64,000 nucleotides of DNA from the NCBI RefSeq assembly GCF_001042595.1, contig NZ_AP012326.1, positions 1,426,001-1,490,000 of the forward strand, in the 5' to 3' direction. The stretch's first letter is position 1; each line of letters begins with the position of its first letter. The notes under the pieces are model-generated. The model was given only the letters and a program-made list of their open reading frames with translations, did not search any database and was not told where the DNA came from. Below, piece by piece: positions 9,091 to 17,595 of this stretch. The translations under genes and the position numbers were made by a program. The stretch is from Bifidobacterium dentium JCM 1195 = DSM 20436 (GTDB lineage Bacteria; Actinomycetota; Actinomycetes; Actinomycetales; Bifidobacteriaceae).

Positions 9091-10065
9091 TCACTCGCCG
9101 CCCGTCATATCCGCCATACCGTCAGCATGCTCCGTGCAGGCCGAGCCTTTCGGGAATACATGTCCATGATGAACGTCGCCGGTCTTACGGGCCTGTTCAC
9201 GCCAGCCGACCACCGGCAGATCGAATTTCGTGACCAGACGGTTGGTAAAAGGCACTCCGGAAAGCCGGGCCAGCCTTAGCGTGCCCTTCGATTCACGCAC
9301 TTCGATTCGGGTGCCCTTCGGCAGGGCCCGCTGCCGACGGCCGTCACAGCAGATCCAACCGTCCGACATGGAGTCGTCGAGAATGTCAATGGCGAACGTG
9401 GAGCCCGAACCGATGATCAAGGGTCTGGCGAACAACGCGTGGGCAGCCAGCGGAATCAACTGCAGTGCCTTGACGTTCGGCCACATCACCGGCCCACCCG
9501 CCGAAAACGCGTAGGCGGTCGACCCCGTCGGTGTGGACACGATCACGCCATCACAGCCGAAAGAGCTCATCTCCACGCCATCCACCCGAATCGACAGCTC
9601 CACCATTTTGCCGCGATCGGCACGTTCCAGCGTAATGTCATTCAGCGCCCAGTCCTCGATGGGCGCATCCGACCCCGGCAGCCACACGTCGGCATGCGCG
9701 ATCATGCGCTCGTCGATGGAATAATCATGATCGGCGATTCTGCGGATCGCCTCACTCATCTGGAAGCTCTCGAATTCCGCGAGAAAACCGACATGTCCCA
9801 GATTGACGCCGAGAATCGGCACATCGGTGCAGTGCACCAGTTCGGCCGCACGCAAAATCGTGCCATCGCCACCCAGCACCACCACGATCTCCGTATCATC
9901 GGGCACTGCGGGAGGTTGACTACCGAAATCAGGCGCTTCCACGTTGTCGATGATCGACACCCGAAAGCCGGCCCGTGCAAGCTGCTCCACCGCCTCCTGC
10001 ACCACCGTGCCGCTTTCGCGCAGACGACTATGCGTCACCACCACCGCATGCCGGGCATCGACCAT
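9091..10065 (-). CDS. nadK: NAD kinase
   Basis: NAD kinase makes NADP from NAD and ATP. The protein has GGDGTILRAAE with the catalytic Asp near residue 75 (counting from my start), VNLGHVGFL, the NDI segment (DWALNDITLERAD) and VSTPTGSTAYAFSAGGP. I place the start at the ATG at 10063-10065 because AAAGGG precedes it and the family begins right before VVVTHSR; a frame open further upstream has no start signal. The C-terminal tail of about 40 residues is longer than usual and rich in His, Gly and Met. Confidence 0.95.
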   Translation of the reverse strand: MVDARHAVVVTHSRLRESGTVVQEAVEQLARAGFRVSIIDNVEAPDFGSQPPAVPDDTEIVVVLGGDGTILRAAELVHCTDVPILGVNLGHVGFLAEFESFQMSEAIRRIADHDYSIDERMIAHADVWLPGSDAPIEDWALNDITLERADRGKMVELSIRVDGVEMSSFGCDGVIVSTPTGSTAYAFSAGGPVMWPNVKALQLIPLAAHALFARPLIIGSGSTFAIDILDDSMSDGWICCDGRRQRALPKGTRIEVRESKGTLRLARLSGVPFTNRLVTKFDLPVVGWREQARKTGDVHHGHVFPKGSACTEHADGMADMTGGE

Positions 10066-10250
10066 CACAGACCCTTTCGACCAGAAGACGTCACCGACTC
10101 CAATACTAATCGAACAAATGAACGAAAACGAACGATCCGTGCCTGAAATTCGTGCGAGACCGGTCAGCGGGTCGCCCATTCGTCGCACATATGCCTACAA
10201 TAGCTGATGAAAAGACGATTCCATATACATGCCGAAGGAGAGAGGAATAC

Positions 10251-11714
10251 ATGTCGAACCTCGTCTTTGACGAGTCCTCCTCCAACCGTGAGGCCTCGCA
10301 TGGCTACGCCTGGTGGTTCTCGGGAGACACCTTCGAGAAAGCCATGGCAGAAGACCGCAAGCCCCGCAAACGCAGTCTCATGCACCGGCTGACCGCGCTT
10401 CCGGGACGGTTGACCATCATCTACTTCCTGCTACTGGTGGCAATCTCCACCAGTCTGCTCCTGACTCCGATCTCCACGCCACGGGGCGATACCACCGACT
10501 TCACCACCGCATTTTTCACCGCCGTTTCCGCAATCTCCACCTGCGGCATCTCCATCGTCAACTCCACCACGCATTGGACCACCTTCGGCCAGGCGGTGCT
10601 GATCTTCTCGGTGCAGATGGGCGGCCTGGGCGTCATGACCTTCGCCTCGCTCATCGCACTGGCGGTGAACCATCATCTCAAGGCTACGCAGCGACTGCTC
10701 ACCGCCAACGAACTCGGCACCACGAAACTCGGCGAAATCAAGGGCGTACTCACCGTGGTCATCACCACCGCATTCGTCATCGAAGGCATCACGTTCATCG
10801 CACTGTTCCCCGGCTTGTACAAAATCAACCATGGCAATGTCCGTCACACATTGTGGGAATCGCTGTTCTTCGCCGTCATGGCATATAACAACGCCGGTTT
10901 CACGCCGGACGGCGCCGGTCTGCATGTCAACAACTGGGCCGTGGGACTGCCGATTCTCGCCAGCGCATTCTGCGGTACGCTCGGCTTCCCCGTCTTGCTC
11001 AATCTCATGCGTTCCTGGCGCATGCACAGGCCACCCAAGCGCTGGAGCCTGCACACCAAGCTCACCCTGATCACCACCTTCTGCATCGTAACCGCCTCAC
11101 TCACCTGGTTCCTCATCGTGGAATGGAACAACAAGTCGCTGTTCCCCGGCAACAGTGTGGAACCCCGCTTGTGGCATGCCATGGTGGCGGCCGTCATGCC
11201 GCGAAGCTCCGGCTTCGACCTGTCGTGGATGCCACAAGTGAGCGATGCCACGAAAGTGTTCCTGAGCATCGTCATGTTCATCGGAGGTGGCAGTACCTCC
11301 ACCGCAGGCGGCATCCGCGTAACCACCCTTGCCGTGATTCTGCTGGTATGCCGTGCCGCATTCACCGGCCGGAGGGAAATCAACGCCTTCCACCGCCGTA
11401 TCCATACCCAGGCCGTCATGACCGCGGTCAGCGTCAGCACCGCCTGCCTCACCTTGGTGACCGTGGTATCAATGACGCTGATGATCATTACCGACTGCTC
11501 GCTATGCGACGCGTTATTCGACACATGCTCCGCTTTCGGTCTCGGCGGGTATTCCGTAGGCGTGGCCGACGCCGGCAATCCGGCGGCACTCTATGTGCTC
11601 GCCGCCACCATGTTCATCGGCAGACTCGGTCCGATGACCATCGCCTATGCCGTGTCGCGTCCACGCAATTTGGAGGCGGTACGCTACCCCACCGAGCAGA
11701 TAGTGGTCGGCTGA
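10251..11714 (+). CDS. ktrB: Potassium uptake channel subunit, KtrB/TrkH family
   Basis: This is an integral membrane K+ uptake protein of 487 residues. Four pore-loop segments are visible: AVSAISTCGISIV near 95, AYNNAGFTPDG near 210, AVMPRSSGFDLSW near 310, and DTCSAFGLGGYSVG near 425, each with the central Gly of the selectivity filter. The N-terminal 60 residues are cytoplasmic and basic. GGAGAGAGG before the ATG at 10251 sets the start. The RCK subunit gene follows after 63 bases, giving a complete two-gene uptake system. The pair interrupts an otherwise conserved minus-strand gene order. Confidence 0.93.
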   Translation: MSNLVFDESSSNREASHGYAWWFSGDTFEKAMAEDRKPRKRSLMHRLTALPGRLTIIYFLLLVAISTSLLLTPISTPRGDTTDFTTAFFTAVSAISTCGISIVNSTTHWTTFGQAVLIFSVQMGGLGVMTFASLIALAVNHHLKATQRLLTANELGTTKLGEIKGVLTVVITTAFVIEGITFIALFPGLYKINHGNVRHTLWESLFFAVMAYNNAGFTPDGAGLHVNNWAVGLPILASAFCGTLGFPVLLNLMRSWRMHRPPKRWSLHTKLTLITTFCIVTASLTWFLIVEWNNKSLFPGNSVEPRLWHAMVAAVMPRSSGFDLSWMPQVSDATKVFLSIVMFIGGGSTSTAGGIRVTTLAVILLVCRAAFTGRREINAFHRRIHTQAVMTAVSVSTACLTLVTVVSMTLMIITDCSLCDALFDTCSAFGLGGYSVGVADAGNPAALYVLAATMFIGRLGPMTIAYAVSRPRNLEAVRYPTEQIVVG

Positions 11715-11777
11715 CGCAGACCATCCATATACTTGGACTTTGCAGAACACACAGTGGAAAGGGACACACGAAGAATC

Positions 11778-12431
11778 ATGGCGAACAGCACCAGAAGCGT
11801 ACTCGTGGTCGGATTGGGCCGTTTCGGCAGCTCCGTGGCCACCACGCTGGACATGATGGGTCAGGATGTGCTTGCCGTCGACAAGGATGGCGAACTGGTG
11901 AACCGCTGGTCATCGCAGATTCCCACCGTGCAGGCCGATATGACCGATGTGATGGCGTTGGAACAGATCAACGCCTCAGATTTCGACACGGCAGTCGTGG
12001 CCATCGGCGATAGCGTTGAGGCTTCCGTCATCACCGCCGGAAACCTGCTGGATGCCGGCATCTCCGATATCTGGGCGAAGTCCGTGTCGAAGGAGCATGC
12101 GCGTATTCTGCAGCGCATCGGCGCACGGCATATCATCAATGCGGAAACCGATGCCGGCAAGCGTGTCGGACATCTGGTCTCCGGCAATTATCTGGATTAC
12201 ATCGAGTTGGAAGGCGCCTACAACGTCGTCAAGATCCATACTCCCCCGCACGTGGTCGGCTATACCATCGGGGACGCACGCGTGCATGAACGTTTCGGCA
12301 TCACCGTGGTCGGCATCAAATCGCCAGGCAAGGAATTCGAATACGGCTCGAAGGAACTGATCATGCATCGTAACGACGAGCTCATCATCATGGGCAAGCA
12401 GGATCAGATCGACCGATTCGCTCGCGGATAG
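11778..12431 (+). CDS. ktrA: Potassium uptake regulatory subunit, KtrA/TrkA (RCK) family
   Basis: This 217-residue peripheral membrane protein gates the channel made by its upstream neighbour. The Rossmann motif VLVVGLGRFGSSVA at the N-terminus binds nucleotide (ATP/ADP or NAD). Acidic VDKDGELV ends the second strand. The RCK_C domain occupies about residues 140-217 (GDARVHERFGITVVGIKSPG). A single RCK unit of this size points to KtrA rather than the duplicated TrkA of enterobacteria. The ribosome site is weak. It ends 12 bases before the convergent tlyA. Confidence 0.93.
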   Translation: MANSTRSVLVVGLGRFGSSVATTLDMMGQDVLAVDKDGELVNRWSSQIPTVQADMTDVMALEQINASDFDTAVVAIGDSVEASVITAGNLLDAGISDIWAKSVSKEHARILQRIGARHIINAETDAGKRVGHLVSGNYLDYIELEGAYNVVKIHTPPHVVGYTIGDARVHERFGITVVGIKSPGKEFEYGSKELIMHRNDELIIMGKQDQIDRFARG

Positions 12432-12443
12432 TCTATGCCCGAC

Positions 12444-13250
12444 TTATTTCACGGCATATAGCAGGTATTCGACGTTGCCGTGCATACCTTCGATCGGCGA
12501 AGGTCCGGTCGCGCGCACGTCAAGTCCGTTGGATTTCGCACAGGCAATGACATTTCGCAACGCCTGTTCGCGTAGTTTTTCGCTTTCGACGATGCCGTTC
12601 TTGCCGAGATTGCCTTTGCCGACCTCGAATTGCGGTTTGACGAGCAGTACGATCTGCGCATCATCGGCCGCGATTCGTGCAATCACCGGAATGACATAGG
12701 TCAGTGAGATGAAGGATACGTCGGAAACGATCATTTCCGGACGAAACGGCAGATCACCGACTTCGACGTCCCGTATGTTGACGCCACTCATTTCGATGAT
12801 TCGGCCGTCGTTCGCGATTTTCGGATCAAGTTGCCCATGCCCGACATCCAATGCGATGACCTGTGCCGCACCATGACGGAGCAGCACGTCGCAGAATCCT
12901 CCGGTGGAGGCGCCGATATCAAGGCAACGTAAGCCTTTGGGAGGACGCAGCCCATCCTTGAAAAACAGATCGAAAGCGCCTACCAGCTTGTAGGCGCCAC
13001 GCGAAACGTAGTCATCTCCCCTATCGGCGGCAATCACATCGTCGTCCGAGACCTTTGCCGATGCCTTGGAAACGACAACGCCGTTCACACTGACCTTGCC
13101 CTGGACGATCAGACGCTGAGCTTTCGACCTGCTGTCGGAGAGCCCTCGGTCCAGCAGGGCAAGGTCAAGGCGGACGGCATGTTGCGAATCGTTATGCTGC
13201 ACTTGCTGCCAATCGTCAGTCGATGTGGAATTCCGGTACGGTGACGGCAT
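12444..13250 (-). CDS. tlyA: TlyA family rRNA (cytidine-2'-O)-methyltransferase
   Basis: An S4 RNA-binding domain occupies about residues 28-90 (LDLALLDRGLSDSRSKAQRL), followed by an FtsJ-like Rossmann methyltransferase with SAM motif LDIGASTGGFCDVLLRHGA near 116. In mycobacteria TlyA methylates 16S and 23S rRNA and sets capreomycin sensitivity. The proposed ATG overlaps the end of the HAD-IIA gene by 35 bases and lacks a clear ribosome site. A GTG at 13200-13202 would remove the overlap, so the first 16 residues are doubtful. It belongs to the tyrS-to-recN gene order. Confidence 0.93.
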   Translation of the reverse strand: MPSPYRNSTSTDDWQQVQHNDSQHAVRLDLALLDRGLSDSRSKAQRLIVQGKVSVNGVVVSKASAKVSDDDVIAADRGDDYVSRGAYKLVGAFDLFFKDGLRPPKGLRCLDIGASTGGFCDVLLRHGAAQVIALDVGHGQLDPKIANDGRIIEMSGVNIRDVEVGDLPFRPEMIVSDVSFISLTYVIPVIARIAADDAQIVLLVKPQFEVGKGNLGKNGIVESEKLREQALRNVIACAKSNGLDVRATGPSPIEGMHGNVEYLLYAVK

Positions 13251-14244
13251 TCAAGTCACGGCCGTTGTCGGCAGCTTCCCACATGGCGTTGCAGGCTGCA
13301 CGAAGGCCGTCCACACTGGTGGCATCGTCGACTTCGAGTGCATTGCCGGCACATCCGGCCCGTACGCCACCACAAACCCAGGTACCGTCGGCGTTACGTT
13401 CCACAGCGGGCGCCGGCTCATTCAGCCCACGCAGGTCCTTGGCGATGAACGTCGGGCGCAGCTGCGCCGGGGCGAACATAAGTTCATGCGGATTGGTGAC
13501 GCCGGTAAGCACCGCCAATGAATCGTAACCACCCCGATTACCGGCTTCGATATCGGTGTCGAGACGGTCGCCGATGGCGAGGCATAGTTCCTTGGCCACC
13601 GGTTCGGCGTCGTCATGCGCGGCGAGCAATCGTGCCTCGTCGTACATGGCGGATTCCGGTTTGCCCGCCGATGACACCGGTTCGACGCCGGTGGCGTTGA
13701 TCACGGCCCTGATCATGGATCCGCACCCCGGGGCGATGCCGAGTTCACGCGGAATGGTGAGATCACGGTTGGTCACGAAATAGGTGGCGCCGTGTTCGAC
13801 CGCATATGCGATCTGGGCCATCTCGTTCCATGACATATCCGGATACCAGCCCTGAATGGCCGCGACCGGCTTGTCTTCGGCGGAATCGACCACGACAAGA
13901 CCCTGTTTGGCCACCTCCTCACGCAAGTGCCGTGCGCCGAGCACGAACACTTTGGCACCTGCAGGCACCTCACGGGCCACCATGCGGGCAGCCACCACGG
14001 AAGAGGTGATGACCTGCCATGGTTCGACGTCCAAGTCGAATCCTTTGAGCTGGTCGGCTACGACGGACTGCAGCCTAGACGAGTTGTTGGTGGTGTACTC
14101 CACCGTCATGCCCAGACGTTCCGCTTTGCGAATGTTCGCCGCCGCGTGCTCCACCGGGTTCTTGCCCCGGTACACCACGCCATCAAGGTCAAGCAACGCC
14201 AGCTTGTACGCTTCGCTTAGAGGCCGATTCGTGGACTTCAGCAT
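13216..14244 (-). CDS. HAD-IIA family phosphatase (NagD/PGP-like)
   Basis: The protein has 342 residues. Motif I is ALLDLDGVVYRG with both Asp residues near 18-20. Motif II is TTNNSSR near 55. The C-terminal Asp motif LAIGDRLDTDIEAGNRGG lies near 220. The type II cap sits between them. Related enzymes dephosphorylate p-nitrophenyl phosphate, nucleotides or phosphoglycolate; a metabolite repair role is possible. An extra C-terminal tail of about 75 residues beyond the HAD core is not recognised. It is followed by tlyA in the order seen in mycobacteria. Confidence 0.9.
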   Translation of the reverse strand: MLKSTNRPLSEAYKLALLDLDGVVYRGKNPVEHAAANIRKAERLGMTVEYTTNNSSRLQSVVADQLKGFDLDVEPWQVITSSVVAARMVAREVPAGAKVFVLGARHLREEVAKQGLVVVDSAEDKPVAAIQGWYPDMSWNEMAQIAYAVEHGATYFVTNRDLTIPRELGIAPGCGSMIRAVINATGVEPVSSAGKPESAMYDEARLLAAHDDAEPVAKELCLAIGDRLDTDIEAGNRGGYDSLAVLTGVTNPHELMFAPAQLRPTFIAKDLRGLNEPAPAVERNADGTWVCGGVRAGCAGNALEVDDATSVDGLRAACNAMWEAADNGRDLNAVTVPEFHID

Positions 14245-14259
14245 GTGATCAACGTCACC

Positions 14260-16041
14260 TCACTCGTTGTCGGAGGATTCGTCGGAATCCTCCACATCGG
14301 GTTCGTCCGATGCGTCGGAATCCTCATCGGCTTCCTGCTCACGGGCCGGTTCGATATCCGATTCGGCACCCTCTACGGCTTCCTGGGCCGGCAGCTCAGT
14401 CTCGTCATCGGTTTCACCGTTGGCGTCGATGGCATCATCGGATGCTTCGTCGGAATCCTCATCCTCCGGAGCGTACTGGGCGTCCTCTTCGGTGATGCCC
14501 AGTACATCCATAAGTTCGTCGTTCAACTCCTGCATGTCATATTCGATGACCAAGTCATCCGAGGTCTCATCCATATCGGATTCGGCATACTGCAGTTCAA
14601 GTTTGTCGAGTAGCTGATCCAGCGCGATGGCTTCGTCGGTGCGTCCGGACTCTTCGAGGAAATACTGTTCGGCCTGCACCGCACGCATACGGTACTCACC
14701 CGCCAGACCCTTGGAACGACCCAGCTTGTGAACGATCTCAATGGCCTTGTCCCACATCTTGAGATCACCCAAAGCTCCCGCATACACGAGGAACATCTCA
14801 GCCTTGGCTTCGCCGCGCAGATACCTGGCATCATCGCTCATGGCGATTTCGATGGCCTTCTTCGGGTTGCCGAGGCCGCGCTCACAATCGGCGATGAACG
14901 GCAGATAATCCAAGAATCCATTCATACGGTAGGCCGTGCGGAACTCTTTCAACGCCAGCTTGTAATTGCCTTGACGGTAGGAGATGAAGGCCAGCGTCTC
15001 ACGTGCGAAGTCGATACGGGATGCCTGACGGGCCACCCACTTGGCGTGCTCAAGGGCACCTTCCGGATTGCTCTCCTCCAACGTGTAGGCGGCAAGGATG
15101 TGCAGACCGATATTCTCCGCGTGCTCCTTGGACAAACCGCGCAGACGTTCACGATCTTCGGCGCTCAGCATGCGCCATTCGATGCTCTTCGGCATCTTGG
15201 GCTCATTGGGGCGACGATGCGTGTACGGATTCTGCGAGGGGAAGCTCATCGTGCCGTCGGAGTTACGACGCGGCTTCGACAGGTATTCACCGCGCTTGGC
15301 CTCGCGGTATTCCATCTTTTCTTCGCGGGTGAACTGCTTGGGATCTTCACCTGCGTTCCGCTGATCACGGTCCTTGCGGAAGTCTCGATGCTGGTCGTTG
15401 CGACGGAAGTCACGACGGCCGCCATCACGACGGTCATCGCGGTGGAAATCACGACGGCCACCGTTGCCGCGACGATCATCACGACGGTCACCATCACGAC
15501 GGAAGCCACGATCGTTGCGACGCTCACCATCGCCACGACGGAAATCACGACGGTCATCGCGGTGGAAATCACGACGCTCACCATCACGACGATCGTCACG
15601 ACGGAAATCACGACGCTCACCATCACGCTTGCGGAAATCGTGACGCTCACCGTCGCGACGATCATCACGACGGAAGCCACGATGCTCGCCATCACGCTGA
15701 TAGCGCGGGCCGTCGTTGCCGCGACCGCCGCGGTAACCGCCGGAACGTTCACCGCCATTGCCGAACTTGCGAGGACCGCCGCGGAAGGAGCGACGCTCCT
15801 GACCTTCGCCATCACCATCGCGATGGAAGTCACGGTCACGACGGAATCCGCCGCCATTGCCCTTGCGGTAACCACCCTTACGGTCATCGTTACGGAAGCC
15901 ACCGGACCTATGCCCATAGGACTTGCCGCCATCGCCACGCGGCTTGAACCCCTTGCCGCTACGGTTACCGGGCCGGCCCGAGCCGTAGGATTTGTGGTTG
16001 CCGTAGGACTTGCCGCGATTTGCGCGCTGTTCTTCTGCCAT
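14260..16041 (-). CDS. TPR-type protein with a long Arg/Asp/Gly-rich N-terminal region
   Basis: The protein has 593 residues in three parts. Residues 1-245 are low complexity, dominated by Arg, Asp and Gly with repeats such as RRDGERRDFRRDD, reminiscent of RNA-binding RGG/RD proteins. Residues 260-500 are helical and resemble tetratricopeptide repeats (HAKWVARQASRIDFARETLA). Residues 510-593 are strongly acidic (EDEDSDEASDD). The position between tyrS and a HAD phosphatase matches a TPR gene in mycobacteria, which lacks so large a basic region. RNA or ribosome association is inference. The acidic tail may pair with the basic head. Confidence 0.8.
   Translation of the reverse strand: MAEEQRANRGKSYGNHKSYGSGRPGNRSGKGFKPRGDGGKSYGHRSGGFRNDDRKGGYRKGNGGGFRRDRDFHRDGDGEGQERRSFRGGPRKFGNGGERSGGYRGGRGNDGPRYQRDGEHRGFRRDDRRDGERHDFRKRDGERRDFRRDDRRDGERRDFHRDDRRDFRRGDGERRNDRGFRRDGDRRDDRRGNGGRRDFHRDDRRDGGRRDFRRNDQHRDFRKDRDQRNAGEDPKQFTREEKMEYREAKRGEYLSKPRRNSDGTMSFPSQNPYTHRRPNEPKMPKSIEWRMLSAEDRERLRGLSKEHAENIGLHILAAYTLEESNPEGALEHAKWVARQASRIDFARETLAFISYRQGNYKLALKEFRTAYRMNGFLDYLPFIADCERGLGNPKKAIEIAMSDDARYLRGEAKAEMFLVYAGALGDLKMWDKAIEIVHKLGRSKGLAGEYRMRAVQAEQYFLEESGRTDEAIALDQLLDKLELQYAESDMDETSDDLVIEYDMQELNDELMDVLGITEEDAQYAPEDEDSDEASDDAIDANGETDDETELPAQEAVEGAESDIEPAREQEADEDSDASDEPDVEDSDESSDNE
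15376..15700 (-). repeat. Imperfect coding tandem repeats (Arg/Asp-rich)
   Basis: Units around GACGGAAATCACGACG and GGTCATCGCGGTGGAAATC recur many times with small changes. They encode repeated RRDF / RRDDRRDGE blocks in the TPR protein. Because the repeats are in frame and codon-structured, they are a coding repeat that can change length by slippage or recombination, not a CRISPR. Confidence 0.85.
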
Positions 16042-16097
16042 TCTTAATCCTTAAATATTGATCTGTGTCGTTGGTTATGTACGTTTGTCTTGACGGA

Positions 16098-17420
16098 TCA
16101 GGCGCTTTCGACGGCACCCAACGCCTTCTTGCCGCGGCGAATCAGCGCGAAACGGCCATGCAGGAAATCCTCTTCGCCAAGCGTTTGCTCCTGATCATCC
16201 ACACGCACGTTATTGAGATATACGCCACCGGATTTGATGGTCTTGCGTGCCTCGGAAATCGACTTGAACAGACCTGCCTTCATACCGGCTTCCGCCACTC
16301 GATCGCCCACTGCCGCCGGTGCGAAAATTTTCTCGCCATGCCCGTCTTCGACCTTGAGCCCCTCGATTGCGGCTTCAAGCGTAGCCTCATCGATGCTCGA
16401 CAAATCCCCGCCGCGCCCGAACAACGCGCCTGCTGCCTCGATGGCCTGATTGGTCGCTTCTTCGCCATGCACAAGGCTGGTGACTTCCCATGCCAAGGTA
16501 CGCTGCGCCTCACGCGCGCCCGGATTGGTTTCGCTCTCCTTGACCAGTCGCTCGATTTCGGTCTTCGGCAGGAACGTGAACGCCTTAAGCAGGCTTTCCA
16601 TCTCCACGTCGGGTCGATTGAACCAGAACTGGTAGAACTTGTATGGGCTGAGCATGGTCGCGTCAAGCCATACGGCGTTGCCTTCGGACTTGCCGAACTT
16701 CTTGCCTTGCGCATCGGTGATGATCGGGCTGGTGAACACGTTCACATCCACGCCACGCACCTTATGAATCAGGTCAAGGCCGGAAGTGAGGTTACCCCAC
16801 TGGTCGGAACCACCGATCTCCAGTACGCAATGATATTCGTCGAACAGGTGCAGGAAGTCGTTGCCCTGCAGCACCTGATAGCTGAATTCGGTGAAGGAGA
16901 TGCCTTCCTCGGAGTTCAGTCGACGGGCCACGGTGTCCTTGGCGAGCATCGTGCCGAGACGGAAATTCTTGCCGACGTCACGCAGGAAGTCGATGACGGT
17001 CATGGAAGCAGTCCAATCGTAATTGGACACGAACCGCACCGGATTGTCGCCATCGGTTTCCAGAATGCCGCCGATCTGCTTCTTGAGGCGTTCGGCCCAA
17101 CCGGCCACGACATCCTTCGGATTAAGCGTACGCTCGCCGGATTGGCGCGGGTCGCCGATCAGACCGGTGGCGCCGCCGACCAACGCGATCGGATGATGAC
17201 CCGCAGCCTGCAGATGACGCATGTTGATGAGCTGTACCAGATTGCCAATGTGCAGGGAGGCCGCGGTCGGATCGAAACCGCAATAATAGGAAACCGGCTC
17301 CCCGTTCAACGCTTCGGCGAGTCGATCCCGGTCGGTGGACTGGGAAATCAACCCGCGCCATTCCAGTTCATCGAGGACGGAATCGAAGCCGGCCTCCTTG
17401 AAATCGATGACGTGAGCCAT
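16098..17420 (-). CDS. tyrS: Tyrosine-tRNA ligase
   Basis: This class I aminoacyl-tRNA synthetase charges tRNA-Tyr. The HIGH-type motif is in [14 protein letters not shown] near residue 45, the tyrosine/tRNA region [16 protein letters not shown] follows, and KMSKS appears as [12 protein letters not shown] near 230. A C-terminal S4-like domain occupies about 355-440. The start is the ATG at 17418-17420, because MAHVIDF is the usual beginning and GGGAGAAA lies before it; the open frame upstream has no support. Length (440) is normal. Confidence 0.97.
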   Translation of the reverse strand: MAHVIDFKEAGFDSVLDELEWRGLISQSTDRDRLAEALNGEPVSYYCGFDPTAASLHIGNLVQLINMRHLQAAGHHPIALVGGATGLIGDPRQSGERTLNPKDVVAGWAERLKKQIGGILETDGDNPVRFVSNYDWTASMTVIDFLRDVGKNFRLGTMLAKDTVARRLNSEEGISFTEFSYQVLQGNDFLHLFDEYHCVLEIGGSDQWGNLTSGLDLIHKVRGVDVNVFTSPIITDAQGKKFGKSEGNAVWLDATMLSPYKFYQFWFNRPDVEMESLLKAFTFLPKTEIERLVKESETNPGAREAQRTLAWEVTSLVHGEEATNQAIEAAGALFGRGGDLSSIDEATLEAAIEGLKVEDGHGEKIFAPAAVGDRVAEAGMKAGLFKSISEARKTIKSGGVYLNNVRVDDQEQTLGEEDFLHGRFALIRRGKKALGAVESA

Positions 17421-17595
17421 GACTGTTTTTCTCCCTATCGAATTGTGGGTCATTACCGCGCGTTTTGCGCACCCTACAGTTTCGCAGAAGACGACGACAG
17501 CCGAATGTGCCGTTTCCACCGGTCATCCCGGCGATTCCCATCCGACCCGCTACAGTGGGTACCAGCCACTCATCGCCGAGAGAGGAGGCCAGTTC

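Noticed and set aside
15376-15700. Regular repeats resembling a CRISPR array
   Set aside because: Units are imperfect, of variable spacing, in frame, and encode a continuous Arg/Asp-rich protein region; no cas genes.
14728-16047. 439-codon plus-strand frame opposite the TPR protein
   Set aside because: It is the antisense shadow of the Arg/Asp repeat region; the product is an unnatural Thr/Ile/Val/Ala repeat without start signal.
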